Virus record (IMG/VR): IMGVR_UViG_3300007539_000009
Location: 62,001 to 126,000 of that record
Length of the DNA stretch: 64,000 bases
Source of the DNA: a virus
Direction: 5' to 3' (one strand)
Made by a program: the position numbers and the translations under genes. Under the pieces are notes generated by a model. That model made no database searches, was not told where the DNA came from, and saw nothing but the letters and a program-made list of their open reading frames with translations. This document shows positions 1 to 8,474 of the stretch, in pieces. Numbering within the stretch: the stretch's first letter is position 1; every line of letters starts with the position of its first letter.

Positions 1-435
1 GATGCCGCGCTGGTCTATTCGTCGGAAGCTGATCTGCTGACCTGTGCGGTTGAGGAGGTCACCTTCGAGGTTGGTTGCAGAGTCAGCAAGCTGCTCTTCG
101 ATGGTGTTGGCCTCTGTGCCTGTATTGGCAGAGATGACATCAAGCTCACCGATCACTACCCAATCAGCACCTACGAAGTGAGCAGTGATTACGCGCGTAC
201 CTTGCGAGTACGGCCGTTCTGCGCCTTGCCGCATAGCGGAGCAGAGACGATCCCCGATACGGTCGATCGTGACGTTGTAAACCCGTGTCTTCGGGTTGTA
301 GCCACGAATCACACCAGCAAACATCTGGTGCGACCGGTTCACCCCTCGCGTTTGGTAGGCGTACAGCTGCTGACCCGCTGTGCTCAACACAGCAGGCTTA
401 TTGCCTCCAAGTCCTGAAGGGTAGCCCGCGTCCAT
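1..435 (-). CDS. Hypothetical protein, N-terminal part; gene runs off the left edge
   Basis: An open frame of 145 codons starts at the ATG at 435-433 and stays open to base 1, so only the N-terminus is visible. The start overlaps the stop of the upstream 150-residue gene as TGATG, the usual coupling in this cluster. The protein begins MDAGYPSGLGGNKPAVL and then shows alternating hydrophobic strands (RVYNVTIDRIGDR, VITAHFVGADWVVIGELDV), which suggests a small beta-barrel fold. I do not recognise the family. Position downstream of the portal and RNA polymerase genes suggests a late or virion-associated role, but that is inference only. Confidence 0.75.
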   Translation of the reverse strand, partial: MDAGYPSGLGGNKPAVLSTAGQQLYAYQTRGVNRSHQMFAGVIRGYNPKTRVYNVTIDRIGDRLCSAMRQGAERPYSQGTRVITAHFVGADWVVIGELDVISANTGTEANTIEEQLADSATNLEGDLLNRTGQQISFRRIDQRGI

Positions 436-887
436 CAGATCTGCTTGACGCTCTCCTTCAGCGACTCAATGATCTTCTCGCGAATCTCAGGACGCCGCGT
501 CTCGATGATGCGAATCAGGCGCTGCACCCAGTCTTTGAGTGAGATCCTCAAGCCCTTTTGTTGAGGCAGGGCAATCGTCTTCTGCGCAAAGCGGCGAACG
601 ATTTCGCGCTCCTCACCAGTGGCCGGAGCACCTTTGTAGTCGCGGCGGAACTGCTGTGCTTCCAAGTCTTGCCGACGGCCTGCGCGGTCGATCTCAGTCG
701 TTGTGTACTGATGCTCAGCAATCTTGGCGAGCTCAGACACGTAGCTCTCCATAGCTCCTCGTTTCACAAATCCTCCTGGTATAGTTCGGCTCCCGGGCAG
801 CACCGCACGATTGAATCCAGTTCCGGCCGTCAACTTGACGTTTGCCAGCTTTTCAAGTTGAGCCAAGAGTGCTTCGTATGCGTTCAT
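435..887 (-). CDS. Hypothetical head-module protein, 150 aa, with N-terminal LEKLAN motif
   Basis: The ATG at 887 overlaps the stop of the RNA polymerase gene (ATGA), implying translational coupling. The protein is mostly charged helix: residues 60-110 are rich in R, E and Q, and the C-terminus (KDWVQRLIRIIETRRPEIRE) looks amphipathic. Its N-terminus, with LEKLANVKL at residues 11-19, closely resembles LAKLANIEL at residues 14-22 of the 210-residue protein at 12051-12683, although the rest of the two proteins differs. No enzymatic motif is visible. A small structural or assembly protein is plausible; I cannot name it. Confidence 0.8.
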   Translation of the reverse strand: MNAYEALLAQLEKLANVKLTAGTGFNRAVLPGSRTIPGGFVKRGAMESYVSELAKIAEHQYTTTEIDRAGRRQDLEAQQFRRDYKGAPATGEEREIVRRFAQKTIALPQQKGLRISLKDWVQRLIRIIETRRPEIREKIIESLKESVKQI

Positions 888-3800
888 ATCTTGACAGGGC
901 GCTTGACAGAGTCGATGGAGCGCAGATTAGTCAGCGCCAGTTGAGAGATGGGATGACCTTTTTGCAGATCAGTCTTCAACCCCATGGTGGGGGCTCGCTC
1001 GAGCGTCTTCTGGAGCTTTTCGTGGATTAGCGATCCGACAAAGTCGGTGCTGTAGCTAGGCGCGGCCTTGATGCCTGCGACCAGCGGCTCGTATTCGATC
1101 TCTTTGCCCCGCATCTTGCGAATCTTGGCGTTGTACTCTTCGATCTGATTAGTAAGCACAAAGTCGCCGGACACGACACCGAACTTGGACCCATCGTTGG
1201 CTTCAGTGACCTTCGCCCGGTTGGTCAAAGGCGTGATCGCAGTCTCATAGATCTTGCGGCGAATCTTACTGCCTGACGCGCTGTAGTTCTTATCCAGCTC
1301 ATCAATCAGGTAGTTCTGCACGCGCGGCAGATCTCCTGTGAGGTCCAGCAGCTCTTTCGGCTCGACGATGCCGTGGCGGCTGAGTTGATCGCCTGCTTTG
1401 ACCCGCTGGCCTCGCGTCACCTTGGTTGCGAGCTCTTGCGGGATGAAATGTCTAGTGCCCGACACGAAGACATAGTCGCCCCCGGTAGGACCGGGCTCGA
1501 TCTTGTTAACTACACCGTCGTTCTGAGCCAGAACTGCTTTACCTCTAATGGTTTGCGGCATTTCCAGGATCTGCTTGATCCGGTCAAAGCCAAGGTTCGA
1601 CTCTGAGCCAACCGCACCACCTGTGTGGAACGCGCGCAACGTCACCTGCGTAGCACGCTCGCCAATAGTCTGCCCAGCAAGCGCACCAATGTGGAAACCA
1701 ATGCGAGGTGACTTACCACTCTCGTCGAGGCCAAAGCATTTCTGGCAGATGCCGCCAACTGCCTTACACGTCATAGGCGAACGCACCTTGATGCGCTTCT
1801 CGCCCTTCTGCCGCAAGCGGCGTGCAAGCTCTTGCGTGATGATTTGATTGCGGTACGCACCCTCAGCACCGTAGCGGTCGGAGATCTCCTTGTCGTCAAG
1901 AGACATCTCGATACCCTGCATCGTTCCGCAGTCATCCGCTTTGATGGTCATCTCGACGTTCGAGTTGACCAGCAGGCGGCTTAAGTAGCCTGTATCAGCA
2001 ACAGACAGACCTTTGTCGATCAGACCCTTACGTGCACCAGGCGTTGTGCTGAGGTAGGCGCCAAGGTCGTGGCCTTCTGCGTAGGACTTGCCGACGATGA
2101 TCGGTACGACCTGGTTTTTGTGGTCACGGGTGCCTACGGGGCTAAGCACCATCTGCTGGATCTGGCCTTTCTTGCCCAGCGCGCCAGACAGCGGACCAGC
2201 CTCGACGAACCGGTTGTTGATTGCAGCGTCTAGCAACAAGCTGAGCTCCGCCACGGCCTCGTTAGCCGCTACGTCGTACCCGACGGTCTTGCTGCGGCGC
2301 TTAGCCTTCCTAATCACCGCATCCCGCTTCTTCGTGTCGATTTCCAGGTCGCGGAGACTGACGCTGAAGCCGACTTCGGTGACGTAGTGGTTGCCGAGGT
2401 TCTTGACCTCTGTGATTACACGCGCTGCTTCGCCGGACGAGAGCTCGCGCCCCGCACGCTCCAGATCGGCGTCCATGAGCTTACGTGTCGTTGAGCGGTA
2501 CGCAGGCCGCACAGCTTGCGGGAAAGTCTGCGCGTAGATCCACTGGCCGATGCAGTGCACCTGCCCGCCCACGCGTGCCGCCTGGTTCGCCTTGACCTTC
2601 TTGTCGCGGTAGAGCTGGAACAGGCTTTCCCAGTTACTCACTGACGGCGTGTTGCCTCTGACCTTTGGGGTGGTCATCAGGTACACACCCAGCGCAGTCT
2701 CCTTGGTCGGCGAATGTACGAGACTGTGGTCCTGCGGGCTGAACAGGTTTTTGCTAGGCAGCAGCCGGTCAAACGCCTCTTTGCGCGCCTCTTCCGACAC
2801 CGGCACATGGATACCCGCCGTGTCGCCGTCGAAGTCCATGTTGAAGCCACCCACAATCAGCGGGTTGACCTCAACGGCCTTGCCTTGGATCAGTCGCGGC
2901 TTAAACGCTTGGATCGAGAACTTGTGCAGCGACGGGGCGCGGTTCATCAGCACAGGCCGATGCTCCATCTCAATCTCGAGCGCCTTGACGGCCAGCGGAT
3001 CGTTCTCTTCGATCGCTTTGCGTGCTTCGATAGGTGTCTTGCCCATCGACTGCAGCCGCTTGACCACAAACGGCTTGTACACCCGAGCTGCCATCTCTTG
3101 AGGCACACCGACCTCATCGAGATGCATCTTCGGGTTCGGAATTACGGTTGACCGCCCCGTAAGATCCTGCGCCCTACCGGACACTTTCGATTGGAAGAAC
3201 CCATACTTCGGAGCTGTCTTCCCTTTGATCTGTGAGACGAAACCTTGAAAGTTGCGTGCGCGAGTAAGTGGGTCACTCGTTCCGACCACACCTCCCACGG
3301 CTCCCGTGAGTGCTTGGTAGAGCGGACGTAGGTTCTCCTCATCAACCCCGAGACGGCGCAGCTCGCGAATCTGGTTGTTGACGAGCATGACTTCCCGGTA
3401 TCCGTGCACTGCGTCAGCAACACTCAGCGTCCCATCAGGCTGCACCGCAATCTGACGGAACTTGGGCGGAATCACGGGGAGCTGTTTGTTTACATAGGCG
3501 TCGGCAGGCTTGATGCCTGACACTTTCAACGCCTTCAAGTACCGCAGCCGCTTGTGCGCCTTATCCAGCCCAGTGCCGCGCTTACCAGCAGCGGCTTTCT
3601 CGGTGATCTGAATCTCTTTCTCTACGTCAACGTTATCCAGGATGCGGCGGACACCGTCAGCCCCAGTGATGTTGCCCTCGGCTTCTTCAGTGATCTGACC
3701 GTCGGGCGTCACGAACAGCTGACGATCGATGATCTGCTGCAGCTGCTTCTTAGTCTTGAAGGCGCCGACTGCTGCGACAGCATCGATCATCAACGGGTGG

Positions 3801-6800
3801 ACAACCGGAGTTTCGAGGGTGATGTGGTTCCAGCGGTTTCCACCAATGCCGCCTGTCAGGCCAGGATCAAACAGCCCGCCCTTCTCAGGGTTCAGGTTCT
3901 TCGCGTTGACTACCAGCGGCTTCTTCAGCTCGCCGCTCGACATCGACAGGATCTCGTTGTCAGTCATAGGTGTAGCTTTGATAGTGCTACCTGACTGCTC
4001 GAGATTGATGCCAGCTGCGAGCAACATGGCAATGAACTTCTCTTCTACAAACGGCGTCTGCGGAGGAGGGGTCGGCTGCCCGGTTTGTACCGCGCGCCAG
4101 TACTCGTCGTTGCGCTGACTCTTGAGCCCGAACGCGTCGTGCAAGAACGCGGTGGCATCGCCGGACAGCAACGAGAACGTGTCTAGCGCGCCAATACGCT
4201 GCGCACTGGCGTCACCGCCTTTGGTCGGCTGTTGGTCAACGGAGTAACGCTCACCAGTAGCGGCGCGTGCAGAGATCTTCTTCGATACCTGGTGCTTCAG
4301 CTTGAACCAGGTCATGTTCCCGACGAGCACGTCATCGAGCTGGTCGCCCGTGGTGGGATCAACGATCGTCTCCTCGTCGCTGATTCCAGCGTCTGCGAGC
4401 TCCTTCTTGAGCTTCTGCAGTGTGCCGGCAGTGCCCTTCTCGTTGAAGTTGTCTGCGTAGTAGACCTTGCCCGTCTTCTCTGCGAGCTTGCCAGCTGCTG
4501 CTTCAAACAGCTGACCAGTATTGACACGCCCCGGCACGCCAGCCGGGTTCATTAGCAGGTCAATGGTCTGGTCATCCTGACCTTTGGGCATTTCGTTGTC
4601 CGGAAGGATGCAGTTTCCCGACCAATGACATTTACCGTTTCGTCGGACATATACCAAACCACCAGGGACTGTCACGCAGAACACCTCACCGCTGTACTCA
4701 GTGGTGTATCGATCTTTGTTCTGGAACCCCTGCTCAACGCGATCACGGTACAGAGATAAGCACCACTGATCGCGATACTCGTTGCGACCAGCAACAAATC
4801 GAATGACCCCGCTACCTCCTGTGAGAACCCAGGCGCGGTGCAAGTCTACTGCAAGCTGTTCTGAGGTTATCGAAATACACATAGCTTGGTGCTTCGGCCG
4901 TTTCGCGCCGTCGCCCAAGTTGAACGCGTCTACAAGTCGTGTGAGCGCTGCCTGAGACGTATGAAACCAATGCTCAGGTATGTACTTCTCCCACGCATTA
5001 CCCAGGCTGTGCAGATACTCGTACACAGCTTTGTTGGCGAACCGGAAATAGCCGTGCCCTCGAGATTTATCGGTGTAGTGGTACTTCCAGGTGATCCCTA
5101 ACTTGGTGAGCAAGGCCCCGATACGTTTACAGTTGTCGGGATTAGCTACCTGGCTTTGGGCGATATGAATGCGATACTGACGCACTTGTGCGACGCCGTA
5201 CCGACCACCGGCTAAGCAGCCTTCAGCCAGATACCATCCCAGCAGCTCGGCGAAGTCTTCAGTATTGAACTTACGAAGACAGTCACGCCCTTTAGCTCTT
5301 GCTGCTTTTGGTAGTACAAACACTGCGGCAGTGTGTTCAGGAAGCGAAGATTTAGCTGCGTACTGCAGGTACCGACGTCCCTTGACTTCATCAGCTCGCT
5401 GGAACTTGTATTCAGCGGTCTGACCGCGATAGTGCTCGATGCGGCTCCACACCCGATGGTCTGGCGTTACCAGATAGTCGAGGTGGTCGTTGGCCACTCC
5501 GTACATCGGCCCAGAGTAATCGAACCGATGAAGTGCTTCTGGTGTGACGAACTCAAGACGGCCGCCTATTTGCGCGCTAATCTTATCTGATAGCGTCAGC
5601 TCTGAAAACGGCTTCCAGCCATTGGCAGTGAGAATATCTGTCTGATCGTCAAAGCAGGTCACGATGCCCTTAGATCCGTGGCGAGATGACAGCTTGTCAC
5701 CGACCTGCATCTGCTCTTTGGTGTGGATGTAGACCTTGACAAATCCACGTGACTCCACAACGTCAACAACAGTGCCCTCATATGCACTGTCCCAGACTTC
5801 TGAGATGTCTACGAACTTCAAGCCCGCACTGCGGTGCAGCTTGCTGTAGTCGTACTCCGGGTGGTACTCCGCTTCCTGGATAGCGGGGATCAGCACAGTA
5901 CCCGGAGGCACTGTTGCACCCTTTTTGACTATGCCGGACTCGGTGTAGAGGTCAGCAGGACAGTTGGCGACTTCAGTAGGGAAGGCAGCCAGGTATTTCT
6001 TACGCCCGACATGTACCTTCTTCTTGATCTGTACGCGGAACTCATACTTGTGCGTAGAGGTCAGCTTCTTGGCGCACGACTCAGAAATGACGATACCGTC
6101 CTCGAAGTTGTACCCCTTCCAGGCGGTGTACGCGACTTTGAGGTTCTTCCCCATAGCCAGCGAACCGTCTTTGGTGAAGTTGTTTCGCGCTACGTCCTGG
6201 CCAGCTTTGACACGGTCTCCTACTTTGACGATCGGCTCGTCGTGCAAGTAGGTGTTTGAGTTCAGCGGATAGTTATGCCTAAGCGGCACTTTGTAGACGC
6301 GACCACGACTAGGTCGGATCTTGATGTAGTCGTCAGTGACCTCAGTCACCACACCGCCACGAGCCTCGCCAGTGCGGATGTCGACAGCCTTAGGCGTTAG
6401 CGCTGACCCAAACAGCTCCTCGTAGCCACCTCCTGCAAGCCGGTGCTGCACTAGAGGCTTGTCGGGGTCTACAAGCCCTACCGACTGTTCAACGTGCTTG
6501 TCCCCCATCAACACACGGTTCGCGTGGTTGTTGTTGAGGAATGGCACCATTGCCGTGGTGCTCGAGAAGAACGCGTCAGGCGACACGAAGATGTAGTCAA
6601 CCTCGCTAGCCTTAACGTCAGCGATCTGGTTGCGCCGACGTGCGCGGACCGACTCGGGGTCTTTCGGCTTAGGTTTGCCATCAAAGCCCTTCTTGGGGTC
6701 CTCCGGCATGTTGCTGTACTGGTCAGGGAACGCAACGGTCGTACCGTCGAGGTCCTGAACAGACACCTCGGTGCGCTTACCTGTCGCTGCAACGTAGACA

Positions 6801-8050
6801 GGCACAAAGAGCGTCTGCCCTTTCTTGATAGCACCAAGCGAGAGGTGGTTGGTCACACCGACCTTATCGCCCTCAGGTGTATGCAGCGGGTCGAGCAGGC
6901 TGAAGTGCGACGGGTGTACGGTGCGCACGTCGTCAGTAATGGCGTGCGAGCTCGAGATGCCGCCGTCTCCGATGGTTGTGACCAAGGCATTGACCGAGGC
7001 CATGTCCAGCGGGTTGTTCTGGTCGCTGTAGCGCGTGAACTCCGACGTGGTGAAGAACTGGGTGACCGGCTCAGAGAACGTCATCGGCGGGATGACAGAG
7101 TCGATCGTCGGGTTCCGCATCAGCTCGAACTTGAGCTTGCGCTGAATGGCAGGAGCAGCGTTCTGGATCTTCTCAGGTACGAAGTCCTCGACTGAGTGGA
7201 TCGATTTGAACGCCAGAGACTCTTTGTCGTCTGCCTGCGCTTCCTTGCGCGAAACAGCCAGCGCTTTCTTGACGCCTTCGTAGAACGCCGAGCGATCAAT
7301 CTTGCTGACCGGCCGGCCTACCGTCAGCTTGTTGACAGCAGGGTCCAGCGGCTTTGATTCCATGAACTCCCTGACGAGCCTCATCTGCTCGTCGAGTTCG
7401 TTGCTCTGCGCGTAGGGCCGCAGCTTCGACAACATACGCTCTACGTCTCTGCGCAGATCCGCAGCCTCGAAGTTAGTCGGGTAGAGCTCGTTCGTCAGCA
7501 ACTGCCGGATCTCAGCATCGCGCATCCCCATGCAGCGCAGCACAGAGTAGATCGGCACATGGAAGCCGGAGCCGATACGCAGCCGGATTAGACCCGTATC
7601 CCGGTTAAGCAGGATTTTGAGCGTTCTCGACGCTGTGGTGTTGAGGAACACCTCAACCTGGTTGTCGTTAGCATCTGACGTGTAGATACCAGGACGCAGA
7701 CGAAACTGGCTGACGACTTGGACTTCCTTGCCCTTTACCAGGTAGCTGCCGTTGGCCGTAAGGTGCGGTATTAGCAAGATCGGATGCCGGTTTTTCTCGT
7801 CCAGCACCTTGCCACTCTCGTTCTTGATCTTGACGTCAGCTACCAGGACAGCATTGAGCGTGCCCTCTTTGAGCTTCACGTCTCGCTGTCGCTTGACGTC
7901 TAGCAGTACGTCAGCACCCACTTTGCGCCAACGGAAGTTGGACGCAGTAAGCGTGCTCTTGTCCCCGATCACCGGGAACTGAGCTTTGACGATGTCCTCG
8001 CTTTTAGCCAGGAGCTCCGTGAAGCGCTCTAAGTGCGCGGACTCAATCAT
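884..8050 (-). CDS. Single-chain DNA-directed RNA polymerase, beta and beta-prime fused, interrupted by an intein
   Basis: This 2,388-residue protein carries the catalytic parts of both large multisubunit RNA polymerase chains. The beta half has the fork/rifampicin-region block (residues 332-405, with DQNNPL and HPSHFSLLDPLHTPEG), GYNFEDGIVISE (646-657) and the active-site motif GDKLSSRHGSKG (784-795) with lysines K786 and K794. After the intein (799-1146) come NPAGVPGRVNTGQ and VDQQPTKGGDASAQRIG. Beta-prime begins near residue 1390 and contains the metal-binding NMDFDGD (1737-1743), the bridge-helix block from GARKGLIDKGL (2005 on), zinc site C2041/C2095/C2102/C2105 and the trigger loop with R2139 and H2142. 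The N-terminal beta-prime zinc ribbon is missing. The start ATG overlaps the previous gene by 8 bases. No alpha, omega or sigma gene is seen. Spliced length would be about 2,040 residues, well short of E. coli beta plus beta-prime. Confidence 0.96.
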   Translation of the reverse strand: MIESAHLERFTELLAKSEDIVKAQFPVIGDKSTLTASNFRWRKVGADVLLDVKRQRDVKLKEGTLNAVLVADVKIKNESGKVLDEKNRHPILLIPHLTANGSYLVKGKEVQVVSQFRLRPGIYTSDANDNQVEVFLNTTASRTLKILLNRDTGLIRLRIGSGFHVPIYSVLRCMGMRDAEIRQLLTNELYPTNFEAADLRRDVERMLSKLRPYAQSNELDEQMRLVREFMESKPLDPAVNKLTVGRPVSKIDRSAFYEGVKKALAVSRKEAQADDKESLAFKSIHSVEDFVPEKIQNAAPAIQRKLKFELMRNPTIDSVIPPMTFSEPVTQFFTTSEFTRYSDQNNPLDMASVNALVTTIGDGGISSSHAITDDVRTVHPSHFSLLDPLHTPEGDKVGVTNHLSLGAIKKGQTLFVPVYVAATGKRTEVSVQDLDGTTVAFPDQYSNMPEDPKKGFDGKPKPKDPESVRARRRNQIADVKASEVDYIFVSPDAFFSSTTAMVPFLNNNHANRVLMGDKHVEQSVGLVDPDKPLVQHRLAGGGYEELFGSALTPKAVDIRTGEARGGVVTEVTDDYIKIRPSRGRVYKVPLRHNYPLNSNTYLHDEPIVKVGDRVKAGQDVARNNFTKDGSLAMGKNLKVAYTAWKGYNFEDGIVISESCAKKLTSTHKYEFRVQIKKKVHVGRKKYLAAFPTEVANCPADLYTESGIVKKGATVPPGTVLIPAIQEAEYHPEYDYSKLHRSAGLKFVDISEVWDSAYEGTVVDVVESRGFVKVYIHTKEQMQVGDKLSSRHGSKGIVTCFDDQTDILTANGWKPFSELTLSDKISAQIGGRLEFVTPEALHRFDYSGPMYGVANDHLDYLVTPDHRVWSRIEHYRGQTAEYKFQRADEVKGRRYLQYAAKSSLPEHTAAVFVLPKAARAKGRDCLRKFNTEDFAELLGWYLAEGCLAGGRYGVAQVRQYRIHIAQSQVANPDNCKRIGALLTKLGITWKYHYTDKSRGHGYFRFANKAVYEYLHSLGNAWEKYIPEHWFHTSQAALTRLVDAFNLGDGAKRPKHQAMCISITSEQLAVDLHRAWVLTGGSGVIRFVAGRNEYRDQWCLSLYRDRVEQGFQNKDRYTTEYSGEVFCVTVPGGLVYVRRNGKCHWSGNCILPDNEMPKGQDDQTIDLLMNPAGVPGRVNTGQLFEAAAGKLAEKTGKVYYADNFNEKGTAGTLQKLKKELADAGISDEETIVDPTTGDQLDDVLVGNMTWFKLKHQVSKKISARAATGERYSVDQQPTKGGDASAQRIGALDTFSLLSGDATAFLHDAFGLKSQRNDEYWRAVQTGQPTPPPQTPFVEEKFIAMLLAAGINLEQSGSTIKATPMTDNEILSMSSGELKKPLVVNAKNLNPEKGGLFDPGLTGGIGGNRWNHITLETPVVHPLMIDAVAAVGAFKTKKQLQQIIDRQLFVTPDGQITEEAEGNITGADGVRRILDNVDVEKEIQITEKAAAGKRGTGLDKAHKRLRYLKALKVSGIKPADAYVNKQLPVIPPKFRQIAVQPDGTLSVADAVHGYREVMLVNNQIRELRRLGVDEENLRPLYQALTGAVGGVVGTSDPLTRARNFQGFVSQIKGKTAPKYGFFQSKVSGRAQDLTGRSTVIPNPKMHLDEVGVPQEMAARVYKPFVVKRLQSMGKTPIEARKAIEENDPLAVKALEIEMEHRPVLMNRAPSLHKFSIQAFKPRLIQGKAVEVNPLIVGGFNMDFDGDTAGIHVPVSEEARKEAFDRLLPSKNLFSPQDHSLVHSPTKETALGVYLMTTPKVRGNTPSVSNWESLFQLYRDKKVKANQAARVGGQVHCIGQWIYAQTFPQAVRPAYRSTTRKLMDADLERAGRELSSGEAARVITEVKNLGNHYVTEVGFSVSLRDLEIDTKKRDAVIRKAKRRSKTVGYDVAANEAVAELSLLLDAAINNRFVEAGPLSGALGKKGQIQQMVLSPVGTRDHKNQVVPIIVGKSYAEGHDLGAYLSTTPGARKGLIDKGLSVADTGYLSRLLVNSNVEMTIKADDCGTMQGIEMSLDDKEISDRYGAEGAYRNQIITQELARRLRQKGEKRIKVRSPMTCKAVGGICQKCFGLDESGKSPRIGFHIGALAGQTIGERATQVTLRAFHTGGAVGSESNLGFDRIKQILEMPQTIRGKAVLAQNDGVVNKIEPGPTGGDYVFVSGTRHFIPQELATKVTRGQRVKAGDQLSRHGIVEPKELLDLTGDLPRVQNYLIDELDKNYSASGSKIRRKIYETAITPLTNRAKVTEANDGSKFGVVSGDFVLTNQIEEYNAKIRKMRGKEIEYEPLVAGIKAAPSYSTDFVGSLIHEKLQKTLERAPTMGLKTDLQKGHPISQLALTNLRSIDSVKRPVKI
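4613..5656 (-). mobile_element. Intein with LAGLIDADG homing endonuclease inside RNA polymerase beta
   Basis: The beta motif RHGSKGIVT should run straight into ILPDNEMP, but 348 residues (C799 to N1146) separate them. The insert has intein hallmarks. It begins with Cys (CFDDQTDILTANGWKPF). A block-B-like TPDH lies near residues 862-865. Two LAGLIDADG dodecapeptide-like motifs are visible, LLGWYLAEGC (936-945) and LVDAFNLGDGAK (1039-1050). The C-terminal blocks read GEVFCVTVPGGLVYVRRNG and CHWSGN, followed by extein Cys 1147. The penultimate residue is Gly rather than the usual His, which occurs in some functional inteins. Removal would rejoin GSKGIVT-C-ILPDNEMP. The endonuclease probably allows homing into intein-free alleles; activity is not proven by sequence. 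Confidence 0.95.
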
Positions 8051-8474
8051 CAGCGTCGTCCGACAACCCAGCGAAAAGCTCGTTCAGCTCTTCGTCATCT
8101 TCGCTGTTCAGGACGCGCCGTGCTTCTGCCTGGTCATCTCCTTCGCGCAGCTCTTGCTGGGACTTGTAGAGCGGAAGGTTATCGCCCTTCTCGAAGTAGA
8201 TGACGCGGATGAAGTAGTCACCGGCAGCTGAGGTCTTCTCAGTAGCGCTGATGACTTCGTAGCGCGCCGTATCGTTGTACAGCACCTGCCATCGACGGCA
8301 GTCAATGTCCTTGTTCATGTCGAGCAGCTCGATACGTCGAGCACGCGACACGTCCATCTCCTCAGAGTCAATACGCAGGAGCGCAGCAGTGAGCTTGGGC
8401 ATAGCTCCTTGCTGCTTCAGTCGTTGTGCAACGCCTTGCTGCACTCGGTCTGTGAGGGTCCTGCGTCGGGTCAT
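8043..8474 (-). CDS. Hypothetical protein, 143 aa, acidic C-terminus, between portal and RNA polymerase
   Basis: The ATG at 8474 overlaps the portal stop by four bases, and its own stop overlaps the RNA polymerase start by eight (ATGATTGA). The N-terminus is basic (MTRRRTLTDRVQQGVAQRL). A middle segment (RWQVLYNDTARYEVISATEKT) suggests a small beta sheet, and the end is strongly acidic (NSEDDEELNELFAGLSDDADD). I do not recognise the family. Tight coupling to both neighbours suggests co-expression with the portal and the polymerase, for example as a polymerase-associated or head-completion protein; this is speculative. Confidence 0.8.
   Translation of the reverse strand: MTRRRTLTDRVQQGVAQRLKQQGAMPKLTAALLRIDSEEMDVSRARRIELLDMNKDIDCRRWQVLYNDTARYEVISATEKTSAAGDYFIRVIYFEKGDNLPLYKSQQELREGDDQAEARRVLNSEDDEELNELFAGLSDDADD

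Noticed and set aside
6494-7195. Plus-strand open frame of 233 codons opposite the RNA polymerase
   Set aside because: Composition (very high Arg/Val/Leu) is that of an antisense frame of a conserved coding region, and the minus-strand protein there is certain.
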